Positions 11,741 to 25,048 are shown, counted from the first letter of the stretch. The stretch is DNA of 64,000 nucleotides from Palaemon carinicauda (GCF_036898095.1 NC_090744.1:10465598-10529597), one strand, 5' to 3'. Numbers and translations are program-made. Notes: generated by a model not told the origin, from the letters alone.

Positions 11741-12200
11741 GGGCTACGTGAATGAGTGAGTGAGAGTGAGTGGGAGTGAATTGGAGAGAGTGACAGTGAG
11801 TGAGTGAGGGAGAGGGGGAGAGGGAGAGGGGAGAGGGAGAGGGGAGAGGGGGAGGGGAGAGGGGGAGAGGGAGTGGGAGTGGGAGAGAGTGAGAGAGTGG
11901 GAGAGTGAGAGGGAGTGCGAGTGAGTGGTAGTGGGAGTGAGTGGGAGTGGGAGTGAGAGTGGGAGTGAGTGAGTGGAAGAGGGAGTGAGTGGGAGTGGGA
12001 GTGTTAGTGAGAGTGGGAGTGGTAGTGAGAGTGTGTGTGTGTTTTAACATTTGATATATCTGCTCACTTTGCATAAAAGACACACGTGAGTAAGCTTTGC
12101 TGATCACACACCGTATTGCGTATTTGTTAAATCCACATTATCGAAGCACTTAGAGCGCTTTATACAACCAAATATAAATATCTACAATTACGGAAATAGT
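11336..12200. repeat. Module copies flanking a GA/GAGTG-rich low-complexity tract
   Basis: About 11336-11500 repeats the module of 9690-9800 (ACGCATGCTTT, then ATAATGTGGATTTGACAATT, then ACACAAATTA). The core at 11582-12044 is (GA)n twice, a G run near 11731, then about 300 bases of GAGTG/GGGAGTG variants. About 12110-12160 carries the same module inverted (AAATCCACATTATCGAAGCAC). The repeat block thus lies between inverted copies of one module. The long Ser/Leu/Pro open frame on the - strand is a repeat artefact. Confidence 0.7.
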
Positions 12201-12224
12201 CATAAAGGAAATAAAATCAATAAC

Positions 12225-13368
<1,144 letters not shown>

Positions 13369-13404
13369 AATGATATTTTCATAATAAAATAAATTTTTGA
13401 ATAT

Positions 13405-13550
13405 ACTTACCCGCTGGTTATAAAAAAGAGCTGAAGTCCCCTGACGCCAGGGCAGAAAATTCAAATCTCGCGCTATCGAAGATACGGCAGGTGTACCAAC
13501 CGCACCCTAGCGGTAGAACAGGTGGAACCACACACCATCTCCAGTTCTTC
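13405..13550. repeat. DIRS-A left inverted terminal repeat
   Basis: About 146 bp starting ACTTACCCGCTGGTTATA. It matches the reverse complement of 19917-20062 with only a few mismatches, including across GACGCCAGGGCAGAAAATTC and CCACACACCATCTCCAGTTC. Confidence 0.95.
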
Positions 13551-13610
13551 CATGCCTCATAGCCATACCATGGGTAGTCTCTAGAGGGGAGGAGGGTGGG
13601 TGTTAAATTT

Positions 13611-13706
13611 ATATAACCAGCGGGTAAGTATATTCAAAAATTTATTTTATTATGAAAATATCATTTTTAAATATAAAACTTACCCGCTGGTTATATAAAA
13701 GAGCTG
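13611..13706. repeat. DIRS-A internal complementary region
   Basis: The first half (ATAACCAGCGGGTAAGTATA onward) is the reverse complement of the left outer end at about 13367-13425. The second half (TTAAATATAAAACTTACCCG onward) is the reverse complement of the right outer end at about 20038-20077. In DIRS replication models this region templates the missing ends and bridges the circle junction. Confidence 0.93.
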
Positions 13707-14090
13707 ATTGACACCCCTTGGTGGCGGGTCAGAGACAGCTACATATAGAAAATTCACTTAAGGGTTACATACAATAAACTTAAGCGGTTCTCACCTGATA
13801 AGGAAGCTGACAGCAATGATACTCTGCCTCATTTCGTCCGCTATCCTTAAGAGATCCAGTAATCCACGCGGGCTGAAAATCTCTAGGAGCTGTCAAACGG
13901 TACAACCACCTATAACATGACAGAACCTCAACCAATACCCTTGTTCCGAGTGCACTCAAGGAACAAATTGACCACCTAACCAAATCAAAGATTCCTGGAA
14001 GACTGACGACCAATCTCCACAAACAACCATAACAAACGAGTTCCAAGAGATAGAAAAGGGGTATTAGGAAAAAGGGAACGTAGTGGTAGA

Positions 14091-15432
14091 TCATTCACCT
14101 TCTATCGTATTTGCCGCTATAAAAGGACCCAACGTAAAAAAGTCCTCATAGCGAGTCTGAACATTTTTCAAATAATGGGATGCAAAAACAGACTTACTTC
14201 TCCAAAATGTTGTATCCATCAGACTTTGCAGAGAACGGTTCTGTTTAAAGGCCACTGAAGTCGCTACCGCTCTGACTTCATGTGTCTTGACTTTGAGGAG
14301 CCTCTGATCCGACTCATCACACTGAGCATGAGCTTCTCGAATCAACATTCTTAGACATGGGCATCGAGGGTTTCTGGACTGCACACCACAGAGCGTCTGA
14401 GTTACCTCTCAGATTCTTAGTCCTGTCCACATAAAGCCGTAGCGTTCTAACCGGACAGAGAACCCTTTCCAATTCACCACCAGCCAAATCAGAAAGGTTA
14501 GAAATCTCGAAGGATTTGGGCCATGGCCGAGAAGGGTTTTCATTCTTGGCCAGAAACCCCAGTTGCAAAGAACAAATGGCTTTCCCATTCCGAAAACCAA
14601 TGTTCCTGCTTAAAGCGTGTACTTCACTAACTCTTTTCGCAGTGGCAAGGGTAACCAGAAAAAGGGTTTTCAAGGTTAAGTCCTTGAATGAAACCGAGTG
14701 CAAAGGCTCAAATCTGTCACTCATGAGAAATTTAAGGACAACATCCAAATTCCAGGCAAGGGGAGCTGTTTGAATCTTCTTGGTCGTAACAAAAGACCTA
14801 AGTAAATCTCGTAGATCTTTATTATTAGAAAGGTCTAGGTTCCTGTGTCGAAAAACCGTCGCCAACATACTCCTGTAACCTTTAATAGTAGATGACGAGA
14901 AGTTATGCTTAACTTTAAGGTCCAAGAAAAAATCTTCTATTTGGGAAAGAGAGGTACTGGAAGAGGAAATCGCGTTAGTCCTACACCACTCCCTGAACAA
15001 CTCCCACTTGGACTGATACACCTTGATGGTTGAAGACCTCCTTGCCCTCGCAATTGCCTTGGCTGCCTTCTTCGAAAATCCTCTAGCTCTAGCGAGTTTT
15101 TCGATAGTCTGAAGGCAGTCAGACGTAGAGCTCGGAGTTTTTGATGATTTCGGGCCAAGTGAGGTTGTCTGAGAAGATCGGGTCTCATGGGAAGGCTTCT
15201 CGGGAAATCCACCATCCATTCCAGTACCTCTGGAAACCAGCTCCTTGACGGCCAGAACGGAGCTATCAGTGTCATTCTGGTCTCCTCGTGCGAAATGAAC
15301 TTCTGAATCACTTTGTAAAGGATCTTGAACGGAGGGAAAGCATAAACCTCCATGTGTGACCAGTTCATCAGAAAGGCGTCTATGTGCAAAGCTTCGGGAT
15401 CTGGAACCGGAGAGCAGTAACACTCCAGCCAT
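14091..15432 (-). pseudogene. DIRS-A tyrosine recombinase, one frameshift
   Basis: Tyrosine recombinases of DIRS elements join the circular cDNA to the target by a covalent 3'-phosphotyrosine. The first frame (15432 down to about 14320) has the N-terminal SAM-like DNA-binding part (SSTIKVYQSKWELF, SSTIKGYRSML) and the first catalytic Arg in AKRVSEVHALS, then CPVRTLRLYVDRT. The frame breaks near 14380. The rest lies in a second frame (14384 to 14091) with HEVRAVATS (the H and R of the HxxR motif) and SVFASHYL with the nucleophile Tyr. All four catalytic residues are present across the two frames. The 5' part overlaps RNase H by about 500 nt, the usual DIRS arrangement. Confidence 0.92.
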
Positions 15433-16911
15433 TTGGTCTTTGCGGTGGCAAAGAGATCAACGAGAGGTCGACCCCATAACAGCCACAGACTCTTGCAGAT
15501 GTCCGGGTGCAGAATCCATTCTGTGGAGAGAACCTGACCTTTCCTGCTGAGTCTGTCTGCGCTCACATTGTTGACCCCCTGGATGAACCGCGTCAAAAGA
15601 GTCACCTTCCTTTCCTCCGCCCAACCGAGAAGCAGTCTTGCAATCTCGTACAGAGGCCAAGAGTGGGTCCCGCCTTGCTTCACAATATAGGCCAGAGCTG
15701 TCGTGCTGTCCGCATTGACTTGGACCACTTTGCCCCAGATCTGCTTTTCGAAGCCGATGAGAGCCAGATGAATAGCTAAAAGCTCCTTTTGATTGATGTG
15801 GAGAGAGGTTTGCTCCACCGTCCAAGTCCCCGAAAGCTCCTGCTTCTCTAGAGTGGCTCCCCACCCCGAATTGGAGGCGTCGGAACACAACACGAGGTCT
15901 GGGCTCCTCTGAAGTAAAGACAAGCCTTCTTTCAGTCTGGGCGCGTTGTCCCACCATTGAAGATAAGACTTGATGGAAGCCGAGATGGGAATGCAATCCC
16001 TGTCGAGGCTGTCCCCTTTCTTCCAATGGCGATTGAGATGAAACTGAAGAGGACGCAAGTGCAACCTCCCCAGGGTCACGAACTTCTCTAACGACGAGAG
16101 AGTCCCCAGAAGGCTAATCCAATCTCTGACGGAGCAAAGATCTCTCTTCAGGAACGTTTAGACTTTTAGGAGGGCTGCCTGGATTCTCACCGACGACGGA
16201 AAAGCCCGAAAACTCCGACTGTGAATCTCCATCCCCAAATAAAGAATCTCCTGGGATGGAGTCAGTTGCGATTTTTCCGAGCTCACCAGGAGGCCCAGTT
16301 CTCTGGAGAGATCCAAAGTCATCTTGAGGTCCTTCAAACAACGATCGGCTGAGGAGGCTCTTATCAGCCAATCGTCCAGATACAGAGAGGCCCTGATTCC
16401 CCTCGAATGCAGCATACTTGCCACGTTCAGCATGATCTTGGTAAACAATAGAGGAGCCGTGCAGAGTCCGAAACAGAGCCCTGAACTGGAAGACCTTGTT
16501 TCCGTCCATGAACCTCAGATTACGTCTGCAGCTGGGATGAATCGGAAGGTGGAAATAGGCATCCTGAAGATCTAAACAGACCATCCAATCGTCCTTCCTC
16601 ACAGCTGCCAGAACTGTTTTCTGAGTCTCCATAGTGAACGTCGAATTTTGGACGTAACCATTTAGCACACTTACGTCCAGAACCGGTCTCCACCCCCCGG
16701 AACTCTTGGGTACTAGAAAAAGGCGGTTGTAAAACCCCGGAGACGTAACATCCTGCACTTCCTCTATTGCTTGCTTCTCTAATAAAAGAGACGTCTGAAG
16801 AAGCATGGCTTGCTTCTTGGGTCCATCTCTGTATTTGGGCGAAAGATCCACTGGATCTGTGACTAAAGGAGGATTAGCCAGGAAGGGGATCTTGTAGCCC
16901 TCCTTTAACAC
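14937..16911 (-). pseudogene. DIRS-A reverse transcriptase - RNase H
   Basis: RT begins near 16911 with SPGFYNRLFLVPKSSGGWRP, the usual opening of DIRS and Ty3-like RTs, and LQDAYFHLPIHP. A frameshift near 16460 moves the sequence to the frame holding the catalytic YLDDWL (about 16372-16383), LGLLVSSEKS and ILYLGMEI. An in-frame TAA follows near 16150. RNase H continues in that frame from about 16079: LCSDASNSGWGA (first Asp), NQKELLAIHLAL (Glu), NADSTTALAYI (Asp) and NNVSADRLSRKG (Asp) give the complete D-E-D-D set. The region after that (DLFATAKTKWL, FPPFKILY) is the C-terminal DIRS extension. One frameshift and one stop inactivate this copy. Confidence 0.92.
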
Positions 16912-17002
16912 TTGGACGGACCAGGGGTCCGCTCCATTCCTCTCCCAAGCCTCTCAGAAGTGAGTCAACCTGGTACCCACTACTGTCTGAAGGAAAGGGC
17001 AG

Positions 17003-19702
17003 TCAGACTTTACCTCGGCCGGACTTGCCCCCTCTGCCTCTAGGCTTCCTTCCTTCTGGTTTAAAAGAGCCTCTTCCAGAGGACTTCCCACGAAAGGACT
17101 GAGGTCGAAACCCAGAAGAGGATTCCTTAGGTTTACGAGAGGAGAATGACGGTGGCAAAACTTTCCTAGTTGAATGAGTAACCAAGTCATGTGTGGCCTT
17201 CTGCGTGAGGGCAGTAGCCACCTCGCCTACCAATTCCTGCGGAAATAAGGTATTAGACAAAGGTGCGAAAAGAAGGCCCGTTTTCTGGTAGGGAGACACT
17301 CCTGCAGAGAGAAAAGAGCACATCGTGGCCCTTTTCTTGAGAATTCCAGCTGTAAACAAGGCAGCAAGCTCGTTGGAGCCATCCCTCACACCTTTGTCCA
17401 AGCAGGAAATCAAATGAACCAAACCACAAGTGTCCATTTTTGTCATATCGGAGACCCTCTTACTCAAAGCCCCCAGAGCCCAGTCCAAGAAATTAAAAAC
17501 TTCGAAGGCCCTGAACAGACCTTTAAGCAAATGGTCGAACTCTGGAATGGACCACCAAATCTTCGTTTTCCTTAAGGCAAGACGACGAGAAGCATCTACC
17601 AAACTTGAAAAATCCCCTTGGGCAGACGAAGGAAAACTCAAGCCCAACACTTCACCAGTCTCGTACCACACACTCGATTTAGAGGCTAACCTAGCGGGAG
17701 GAAAGGCAAAGGCCGTCTTGCCAAAAGATTTCTTGGAGTCCAACCAAGAACCCATTAATTTCAAGGCCCGTTTAGAGGATCGAGAAAGAACCATCTTGGT
17801 ATAAACTGGAACCTTGGTAGCTTTACCTAAGATGAATTCAGAAGGCGGAGAACGAGGGGCCACAGGGGTAAACTGATCCGGGAAAATTCCAGTCAGAATA
17901 AGCAAAAACTTGCGAGGATCCACAGCATGCTGATAATGCTTCTCCTCCTCATTCACAGAGACTTCCTCAATAGGATCATCCTCATCCGTCTTTTCCTCAA
18001 GCTCGTCTTCTGGCAGTGCAGCAACAGCTGCAGCCTGAACCGAAGGAACAAAGTCTGGATGGGACTGCCAGTCAAGGCCAACATCTGCGTCTACCTGATG
18101 GGGAGAAGTAGAAGTAGATTGATGCGAAACACGGACGGGTAGACGATCTTCTTCAACCAACAACTGCCTAGACCGCTTCGAATCCGACTGCTGTTGAACA
18201 GAAGAACGCTTGAAATCAGAAGGTAACTGTCGAAGATCGCCGAGAGGCCGCGTAAAGTCCAAAGACTGTTGACGCGAACGATCAAAGAAGTCAGGATGTC
18301 GACGCTGCGAATCGATGTTTTGACGCGAAGCGTCCAAAAGTTGTTGACGCGGACGATCCACTACTTCAAATCGTTGACGCGTCTCGTCCACTTGTCGACG
18401 CCGATGTTCTTCCCCGCGACCAGAAAGCGAAAACTGGTCAACCAAAACTCTCTGACGCGACTCATCATTATCAACCTGGCTTTGAACATTATGAATGGGA
18501 GACCGCCTAAGCGATAACTCGTCAAGACCAGAGACCATCGAACGCCTGTGCGATAACTGGTCTGACATCTGACGCCCAGACATAACGCCAACACCTGGTT
18601 GATAAGAATCCATCAACGACGAGAGTTGTTCCTTCATAGACACAAGCGCAGACCATTTCGGATCAACAGAACTCCTTAAAGGAATATTCGCACCAACATC
18701 ACCATGCATTTTGGGGGAAGAAAGCCAATCCGAAGGAAGAGGGGGTGCATGAATAGTAACAAGGTCCGAATCGGAAGGAATCATATCCACACGAACACGG
18801 TGATCTGTACGTTTAGCCGGAGTGCAAGCGCTGGGAGAACAGAAACGTTCCGGTGAACCCAACGAACTACATCCTGGCCGCACAGGCGATTCCCGACGCT
18901 GTGAAACATCATGCGTCTGTTTAAGCGGTCTTGACGCGCGACGCCAGATCTCACTCCCCGACCCTTCATCAGAAGACGGGGATAACGCATGAACCTCATC
19001 TTTCCTACGATGAGGGTGAACGACCTGAGCTACGGCAACAGGAACGTTCGAGGGAACGTCTGCACGATTGATGACGCTTCTCGTTCCCTTAAGCCGTTCG
19101 ACATTACTTCTCCCATGGGTTCGAGAGCTCGAAAGAGGTCTTAGGCTAGGTGAACGACAAGATCGTGCAGACACACCCTCCGCAACACTAAACACATTAG
19201 CAACACTTGTCACAACACCGAGAGAGTCACGACTTTTCGGTACACCAACATCAGACACTGAAACACTTTCCACAGTTCCGACAGGATCACGGTTTCTCAA
19301 TACCTTTAACTCGGAAAAAATTGTATTTCTATCGGCTGCTAAGGACTCAACTTTCTCACCAAGAGTCAAAATAGCAGTAAACATGTCTTTCATAGTAGGT
19401 TCCTGATCTACCACCACAGGGGAAGGAATAGGATTAGGAACAGGTACATTAGGTTAGGCTCTATCCACAGATCGGGAAGAACTACGCCTAACTCTATCTC
19501 TCTCTAGTCTCCTAACTTAACGATCGAAAGTAACAAAATCATCATCAGTTAAGGAAAGACACTCATTAAACCTATCATCTAATGAACAAAATTTACCCCT
19601 ACATTTCACACAAATAGTATGAGGATCAATAGATCCTTTAGGAAGTCGAGTACGACAACCTTCACTAACACACCTACGCTGAGCAGGGGAGGAGTCGGCC
19701 AT
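17003..19702 (-). pseudogene. DIRS-A gag-like protein, two in-frame stops
   Basis: ORF1 of DIRS elements is taken to be the particle/RNA-binding protein. I place the start at MADSSPAQRRC (19702); the open frame extends 31 codons further upstream, but relatives C and B1 support this Met region. The first 60 residues include a Cys cluster (CVKCRGKFC then NEC, one Cys replaced by Phe). Two stops (about 19514 and 19454) in the same frame separate it from an 804-codon stretch. That stretch has a long Arg/Ser/Gln-rich middle, a conserved C-terminal block (KTAFAFPP, QGDFSSLV, PEFDHLL, NFLDWALGAL, GVRDGSNELAAL) and a Gly/Arg/Lys-rich tail. DIRS-C shares the C-terminal block closely. Confidence 0.85.
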
Positions 19703-19916
19703 TTTGAATGGTAACGTGAGAGACCGACGAGCAAAAAGTAAGGGATATATCAATAAAGAAAATCTCAAACAAAAAGATTTCAAGATAAGAAACAAGGGAA
19801 AATAATCAACGATAGCTTAAACTCAAAAAAGAACGTTGTACATCACCAAACAACTTCCCAAGAGAGTAAAACACGAGAGCAAACTTCTATATGTCAGCCA
19901 GCTATGGCGGCAGAGA

Positions 19917-20062
19917 GAAGAACTGGAGATGGTGTGTGGTTCCACCTGTTCTAACGCTAGGGTGCGGTTGGTACACCTGCCGTATCTTCGATAGCACGAA
20001 ATTTGAATTTTCTGCCCTGGCGTCAGGGGACTTCAGCTCTTTTATATAACCAGCGGGTAAGT
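19917..20062. repeat. DIRS-A right inverted terminal repeat
   Basis: Reverse complement of 13405-13550 with a few mismatches. It ends ATAACCAGCGGGTAAGT and is followed by the terminal A/T-rich bases that also appear in the ICR. It is the 5' end of the element. Confidence 0.95.
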
Positions 20063-20078
20063 TTTATATTTAAAAAAA

Positions 20079-20937
20079 ATACATATAAAATTCTGTCCAA
20101 TATGGCCGGACAATTCCTTGGTGCTTATCTACATTAAAGATACCATGTTGGGCGCTCTCTCTTAATTGCCAAACACATATTAACGGTATTAACACTGTAA
20201 TTTTGTTTCACGATCCTACATTAAAATGATTTTAACACCTTTGTCTTCGGCAGATTGGAATATTCACAAAAATCGAAAAGGAATTTTTTTTTTCCACTGT
20301 GTAATGACCGACCAAAACCTTTCTAGACGTCACCGGCTCAAAGTATTTGTCGAAAATTATTATTCCGGTATTCTCTTGACTATAATCGAACCTCTGCAGT
20401 TTAAAAAATAAAAAACATTGCCCTAATATAAAGAAAAATAGTAAATACGTCGTATTTTTCACCAATAGCTCACCTTGACCACAGTACGTCTTCAGCTCCC
20501 TAGGACCAGAACCACAGTGACTTCTTCAAAAGTAGAAATTGGTGCTTTGGCCAACCAGAGACCTACACTTGGCAGTTTTTTTCTTTTGACGTTTCTTATT
20601 GGCTAAAAGCTTCGTAATCTGCCAAGAAGCTTTGGAAGCGATTGTCCTATTGGCTGGTGTAATTGGCGCCAATTTTCAGAAATTTTCTTAAAACTATAAT
20701 TATCTATTCCGTTTGTGTCTACATCTAATATTGGATAATAAAAACGTAATTTTGTAAATTGATTAATAGAAAAAATACTTACATTCATGAACAATTAACG
20801 TGGATAAGAACAAAATATATCATGAAATAGAAATTTGAAAAAAACGCATCCGTATCCCAAAATAAGTTTACGCAAATATAAATATGTACAAACGCATAAG
20901 CGTATTATACGCTGTACATTCCTGGAGGACAAGGTAA
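20079..20937. other. No gene recognised
   Basis: AT-rich single-copy-like sequence. Open frames of 60 to 77 codons on both strands show no known motifs. Nothing else stands out. Confidence 0.5.
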
Positions 20938-21020
20938 GAGACAAAGCTTGTAGCATCCTGCTTCTCCAACTAGGGTTGTAGCTTGGATAATAATAATAAT
21001 AATGATAATAATAATAATCT
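20938..21020 (+). mobile_element. LINE-N 3' end fragment with (AAT)n tail
   Basis: Contains AGCATCCTGCTTCTCCAACT, AGGGTTGTAGCTTGGATAAT and then an (AAT/AATGAT) tail. This is the extreme 3' end of the LINE-N family described at 45543-46300, here on the + strand. It is a very short, 5'-truncated copy. Confidence 0.7.
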
Positions 21021-21302
21021 CTATCTTTTCCTGTATCCCAATTCTTTCGCTTGAACTCGGTCGTGGAAATATTGCACGAACGATTTGGAGAAAGTAGCTG
21101 TGAAGGATGAAGCCATAACAAAACTTTCTCAGTTTTTATAAATCCTTTAGAATATAATATCTATCATTATATGTAACAAGTGTTCCTGCAGTCACGTCCA
21201 GGTGGATATCTGTCTCTGTATTGAAATGAAAACATCGAACTTTGAAACAATCAATTAAATCAAGGTTAGCAAAACTTGATAATGGGAAATAGGATAGACC
21301 TG

Positions 21303-21372
<70 letters not shown>

Positions 21373-22292
21373 ATTGGTGGCCGTGGTTGATACTACGAGT
21401 TATCAAACTAACGTAAAATGAGACAATGGTTCTTTCTTAAAAGCAAAATGATTGTATATATTTGTGTCAAGGATTGTATGCATTTGTATTCAAACGAATG
21501 ATATATGTATATTCATACAGTATGCATATACCAAATTATAAAAAAAAATTTATTCTGTGTATCAATAAAATAATGATTCTGTGAGAATGTTGAGTTGCTC
21601 ACTGAATTATATTTTTGGTCAACTAACGAACAACTTTCCATCAAACCACCTAAAACCCTCGTTTCTTAATTACACTTTTGCAATGCAAATAACTTGCACA
21701 AATCACAGTTGTCACTATAGTTTACACCATCATATTCACACCTTTTAGAATGCGAAAAATAATCTCCAATTAAATTTCTTATCAGATGTGAATAAAAAGT
21801 TCTGTCGTTTTTAAATAAAACATTGCGCAAATATTAAAATGATACGACCCTCTATTCTAACCACGCGAACAAAAATTCAATAAAAATGATCGACATTTGA
21901 TTTGGATTCTAAAATCTAGGCCTACGGCTACAGGCATTAGTATTATCTTAATTCATTCTTATAGTAACAACTTCAATTATAGGTGATTACAGATTCCTTA
22001 ACTGGAACTAAAACCACACAGCGACTACAGTTATACACCATCTCATTATTTGAAAAGTTAAAGCCACATCTGGATACAATCTCATTTAATAACCACTCAC
22101 TGATTAATGGAATTACTGACACACGCTAAAAATGCCTTTTTTTGGGAAATGTCTTTTATAAAGTTTCTTCGCCAATGAAAGACCCTTAAAGAAATTCGAT
22201 GGTTTAACACATGGAAACCCACAACACCTACAAGATATTCGAATCTCTAGTATTTTGAGTAATTAAAGATACCGCGAGAACATAATAAGGTA
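21021..22292. other. No gene; one (GA)n tract
   Basis: AT-rich non-coding DNA. A (GA)n microsatellite occupies 21306 to 21369. I see no further structure before the palindrome. Confidence 0.5.
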
Positions 22293-22671
22293 ATAGTATA
22301 GAACACCACGCTCTCCATTTACTCCATATAATGTAATCCTGCAGTTCTCACCTTCTTGCACAGTAATTAGGTGGTTATTTAAATTCTGGGAAAGTAATAA
22401 TTAGCAAGATATGTTGAAGAGGGGAGAAGGGGTTATAAAAAGAAAATAGCTCGGTTTCCTCACTAAACGATGTTGACATGTCAGTTCCAAGTCGTTTAGT
22501 GAGGAAACCGAGCTATTTTCTTTTTGTAACCCCTTCCCCCCCCCTTCAACATATCTTGCTAATTATTGCTTTCCCAGAATTTAAATAACCACCTAATTAC
22601 TGTGCAAGAAGGTGAGAACTGCAGAATTACATTATATTGGAGTAAATGGAGAGCGTGGTGTTCTATACTAT
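22293..22671. repeat. Large near-perfect palindrome (fold-back element)
   Basis: Arms of about 178 and 180 bp (22293-22470 and 22492-22671) are reverse complements with very few differences, separated by a 21 bp spacer. The arms run from ATAGTATAGAAC / GTTCTATACTAT at the outside to CACTAAACGA / TCGTTTAGTG at the centre. The spacer contains TGACATGTCA, itself a perfect palindrome. A transcript would form a hairpin of about 180 bp. I see no ORF, TIR consensus or clear target duplication, so the origin (fold-back transposon, inverted duplication or hairpin RNA locus) is open. Confidence 0.95.
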
Positions 22672-25045
22672 CAGCCATAATAAAATCATTAAAACCTTGT
22701 AAAGTGTGTCCCTCCTTACCCATAAAATCCTCCACTGTTTGCAGGATCACAAGTTAAAAGACGAGAGTCACGAGACTTGGTTCCTTCTTCCTCTCTCTTT
22801 GTCTGGGACAGAAATGAATCATCTTCTACAGTCTACACAGTCAGGAACATCCCTAGACAGTCCCTAAAAGTTCCCCTGACCAGAAGTAATTTCTCCTGGC
22901 ATTTTTCAACACAATTAAATTTACAGCCTATTAAATGCTGTACAGTGTACTCCTGTATCTTCTGTAATTATAATCTATTCTGATTTTATTTCTAATTGTT
23001 CCAATTGTAAAACAACATACAGTATATCTTGTTTTATTAATGATTAATTTGTGCTCTGATTTCAGTTTGTGCTATGAAAGATATATTAATAAAGTTCTAA
23101 TTGTTATGAATGGTATACCATAGGAAAACAATAAAACGTAATTAAGTTATTCACTTTCGTTATGTTTCATTGAAGACTGGATAATTATTCATGAGTATTT
23201 AGATAATGTTTTACATTTACCACCCGTAAAGGAATTCCCACACTCAATGTCCACAAACACCTTTAAAAATTCCCAGATTTGGGGACAAATTCACAAAAAG
23301 TTGTCCTTCGTGTTAAAGAGTTGTTTCAACCAATCAGGGACCTCCACCATAGTCTGCGTTCTATAGCCTTTTCCTCAGCTAAGATTATAGTCTTTTGCTC
23401 AGGATATATTTAAACATTCTTACGATAGATTAATTGAGTTATTATAGGATTTCAGAAGATATTTGTACGAATATAATTTAATATTTGATGGATATAAAAG
23501 AGTGAAATGTATAAGTAAGTTATCCCTGGATCAACGGCCTAAAGAAAAAGAAAACAGTACAAAATTGAATTTAAAGAAAACTGGATTAAAGGGTAACTAT
23601 AATCTATTTAACAACCATGATTTTTTTTCTTTTCGTTATAAAGTCATCTCCCAAAACTTATATAATTGTATGATATAAGATTGGTAAGATTTACTTCAAA
23701 TAAAAAGAAATATCACCATAAACTGATATCAGATAGTATATTAAAACTTAGGTTTTATAGTTTGGCTATAGACTCCACATGTATGAAATAGCTATTTGTA
23801 TTTCCAATTATAGTTGGATTTAAGAAGTCATTATTTTGATATAGGCCTACTCTGCTATCATACTTTTTATCCCATTGACTTTGTCGGGAATTTTCGAACT
23901 GATCACTCGAAAATCCCGCCATTTAACTCCACCAACGTTACGTTAAATTGGAGGGAAGGTTGAGAGAACTCGCGGGCATTAAGTCGAATGACTGTGGTTT
24001 GAGACGAGACTGTTTTAGAACCTAGAGAGCAACCGCCTGGTAGGGAAGGCACTGAGGTTAAGGAAATCGAGCATTTGTAATTTATGATTCAGAAATTTAA
24101 TGTCATTTTATTGTACCACGACAAAAATATCCTATGTAGAAATTTAGATTCAGAAAAAACGCGGGAACAAGGTGTAGTCAGGGCTGCAGAGCTCAGCTCT
24201 GCCTCTTTTGTCCAACGTCCTCAGCAGAAGGAAGTCATTAATTGTATTCTCCCCCCCCCCCCCCTATTGTACCCAGGTCGGTTTCCCTATAGGTTTTACA
24301 AGTGTTTAGTAAGATTTGTATCTATGTATATTTAGTCGATCCTTGTGATTGGGGATCAGGGCTGTCTTTTAAATTACGTGAAAAAGCCTTGGTATGTCGT
24401 TTACCGAGGCAACTTATTAAAATATTAATTAATTTTGCTTAATTTTGAGTCCGGTGCGGACTTAGTTTTTTCAGCAACGCATGAGGTTATTTAATCAAGT
24501 GTCTCTTTTGTATGTCGAGTAAATGTTTGATTATGTATTTCTCTCATATTAAATAATTATTTTTGTAATAAACTTGTTAAAATATAGCTGTATTTTGTTG
24601 ATTCCTGGAAGGATTTGGGAGTCTTACCTCTTCAAGGTCTTGCTATCCGCCCAGAACATCGGCAGATTTAATAAACTGGTGAAAATCACGACAGACTTGA
24701 AAGCATTATGTTTGTGTAACTCCGTTTACAAATGTTTATCTATATCTAAAATGAAGGGAGATGTTATTTAATTGCCCTTCTAATAGTTTTAACGAGTTAT
24801 AGAAACAGTTGAACAATGTAATTATATCTTTTGTAAATGGGGGAGTTTTGAAATGAAGGCATTAAGTAAAGTTTGGTTAAAGGCATCCTGTGTATTTTAC
24901 TTAATCACCAAATGGAATTGGGAATGCATAACATTTGGCATTGAAAGCAGTTGCTTAATTTCATTTTAAAATTAGTTTAAAGATCAAAAAGTGTAGATCT
25001 ACTGTATAGTTCTGAAAATAGACTGCTTTTAGAGTATTATTATCA
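22672..25045. other. No gene recognised
   Basis: About 2.4 kb of AT-rich DNA with only short open frames. A hairpin lies at about 23885-23918 (CGGGAATTTTCGA and TCGAAAATCCCG around a 9-base loop). A run of C is at 24251-24264. 23930-24300 is somewhat richer in G+C and could be transcribed, but I cannot support a gene. Confidence 0.45.
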
Positions 25046-25048
25046 CAA

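Larger units (their letters stand above)
13369..20078 (-). mobile_element. DIRS-like retrotransposon A, structurally complete
   Basis: On the - strand the order is right ITR (5' end), gag, RT plus RNase H, tyrosine recombinase overlapping RNase H, 3' UTR (13707-14090), ICR, left ITR (3' end). Inverted terminal repeats with an internal complementary region and a tyrosine recombinase in place of an integrase define DIRS elements. The borders come from the ICR: it is the complement of the two outer ends joined, which places the left end in the A-run just before ATGATATTTTC (about 13365-13370) and the right end in the A-run at 20072-20078. No target duplication is visible, as expected. Frameshifts in RT and recombinase and stops in gag make this copy non-autonomous. 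Confidence 0.93.

Noticed and set aside
11472..12107. 211-codon Ser/Leu/Pro/Thr-rich frame on the - strand
   Set aside because: Lies over (GA)n and GAGTG repeats; no composition or motif of a real protein.
15356..19406. Several + strand open frames over DIRS-A
   Set aside because: Antisense shadows of the gag, RT and recombinase frames.
19703..19795. Hydrophobic N-terminal extension (MFLILKSFCLRF...) before DIRS-A gag, like a signal peptide
   Set aside because: It is upstream of the Met supported by DIRS-C (MSDSSP/MADSSP) and is most likely untranslated leader.
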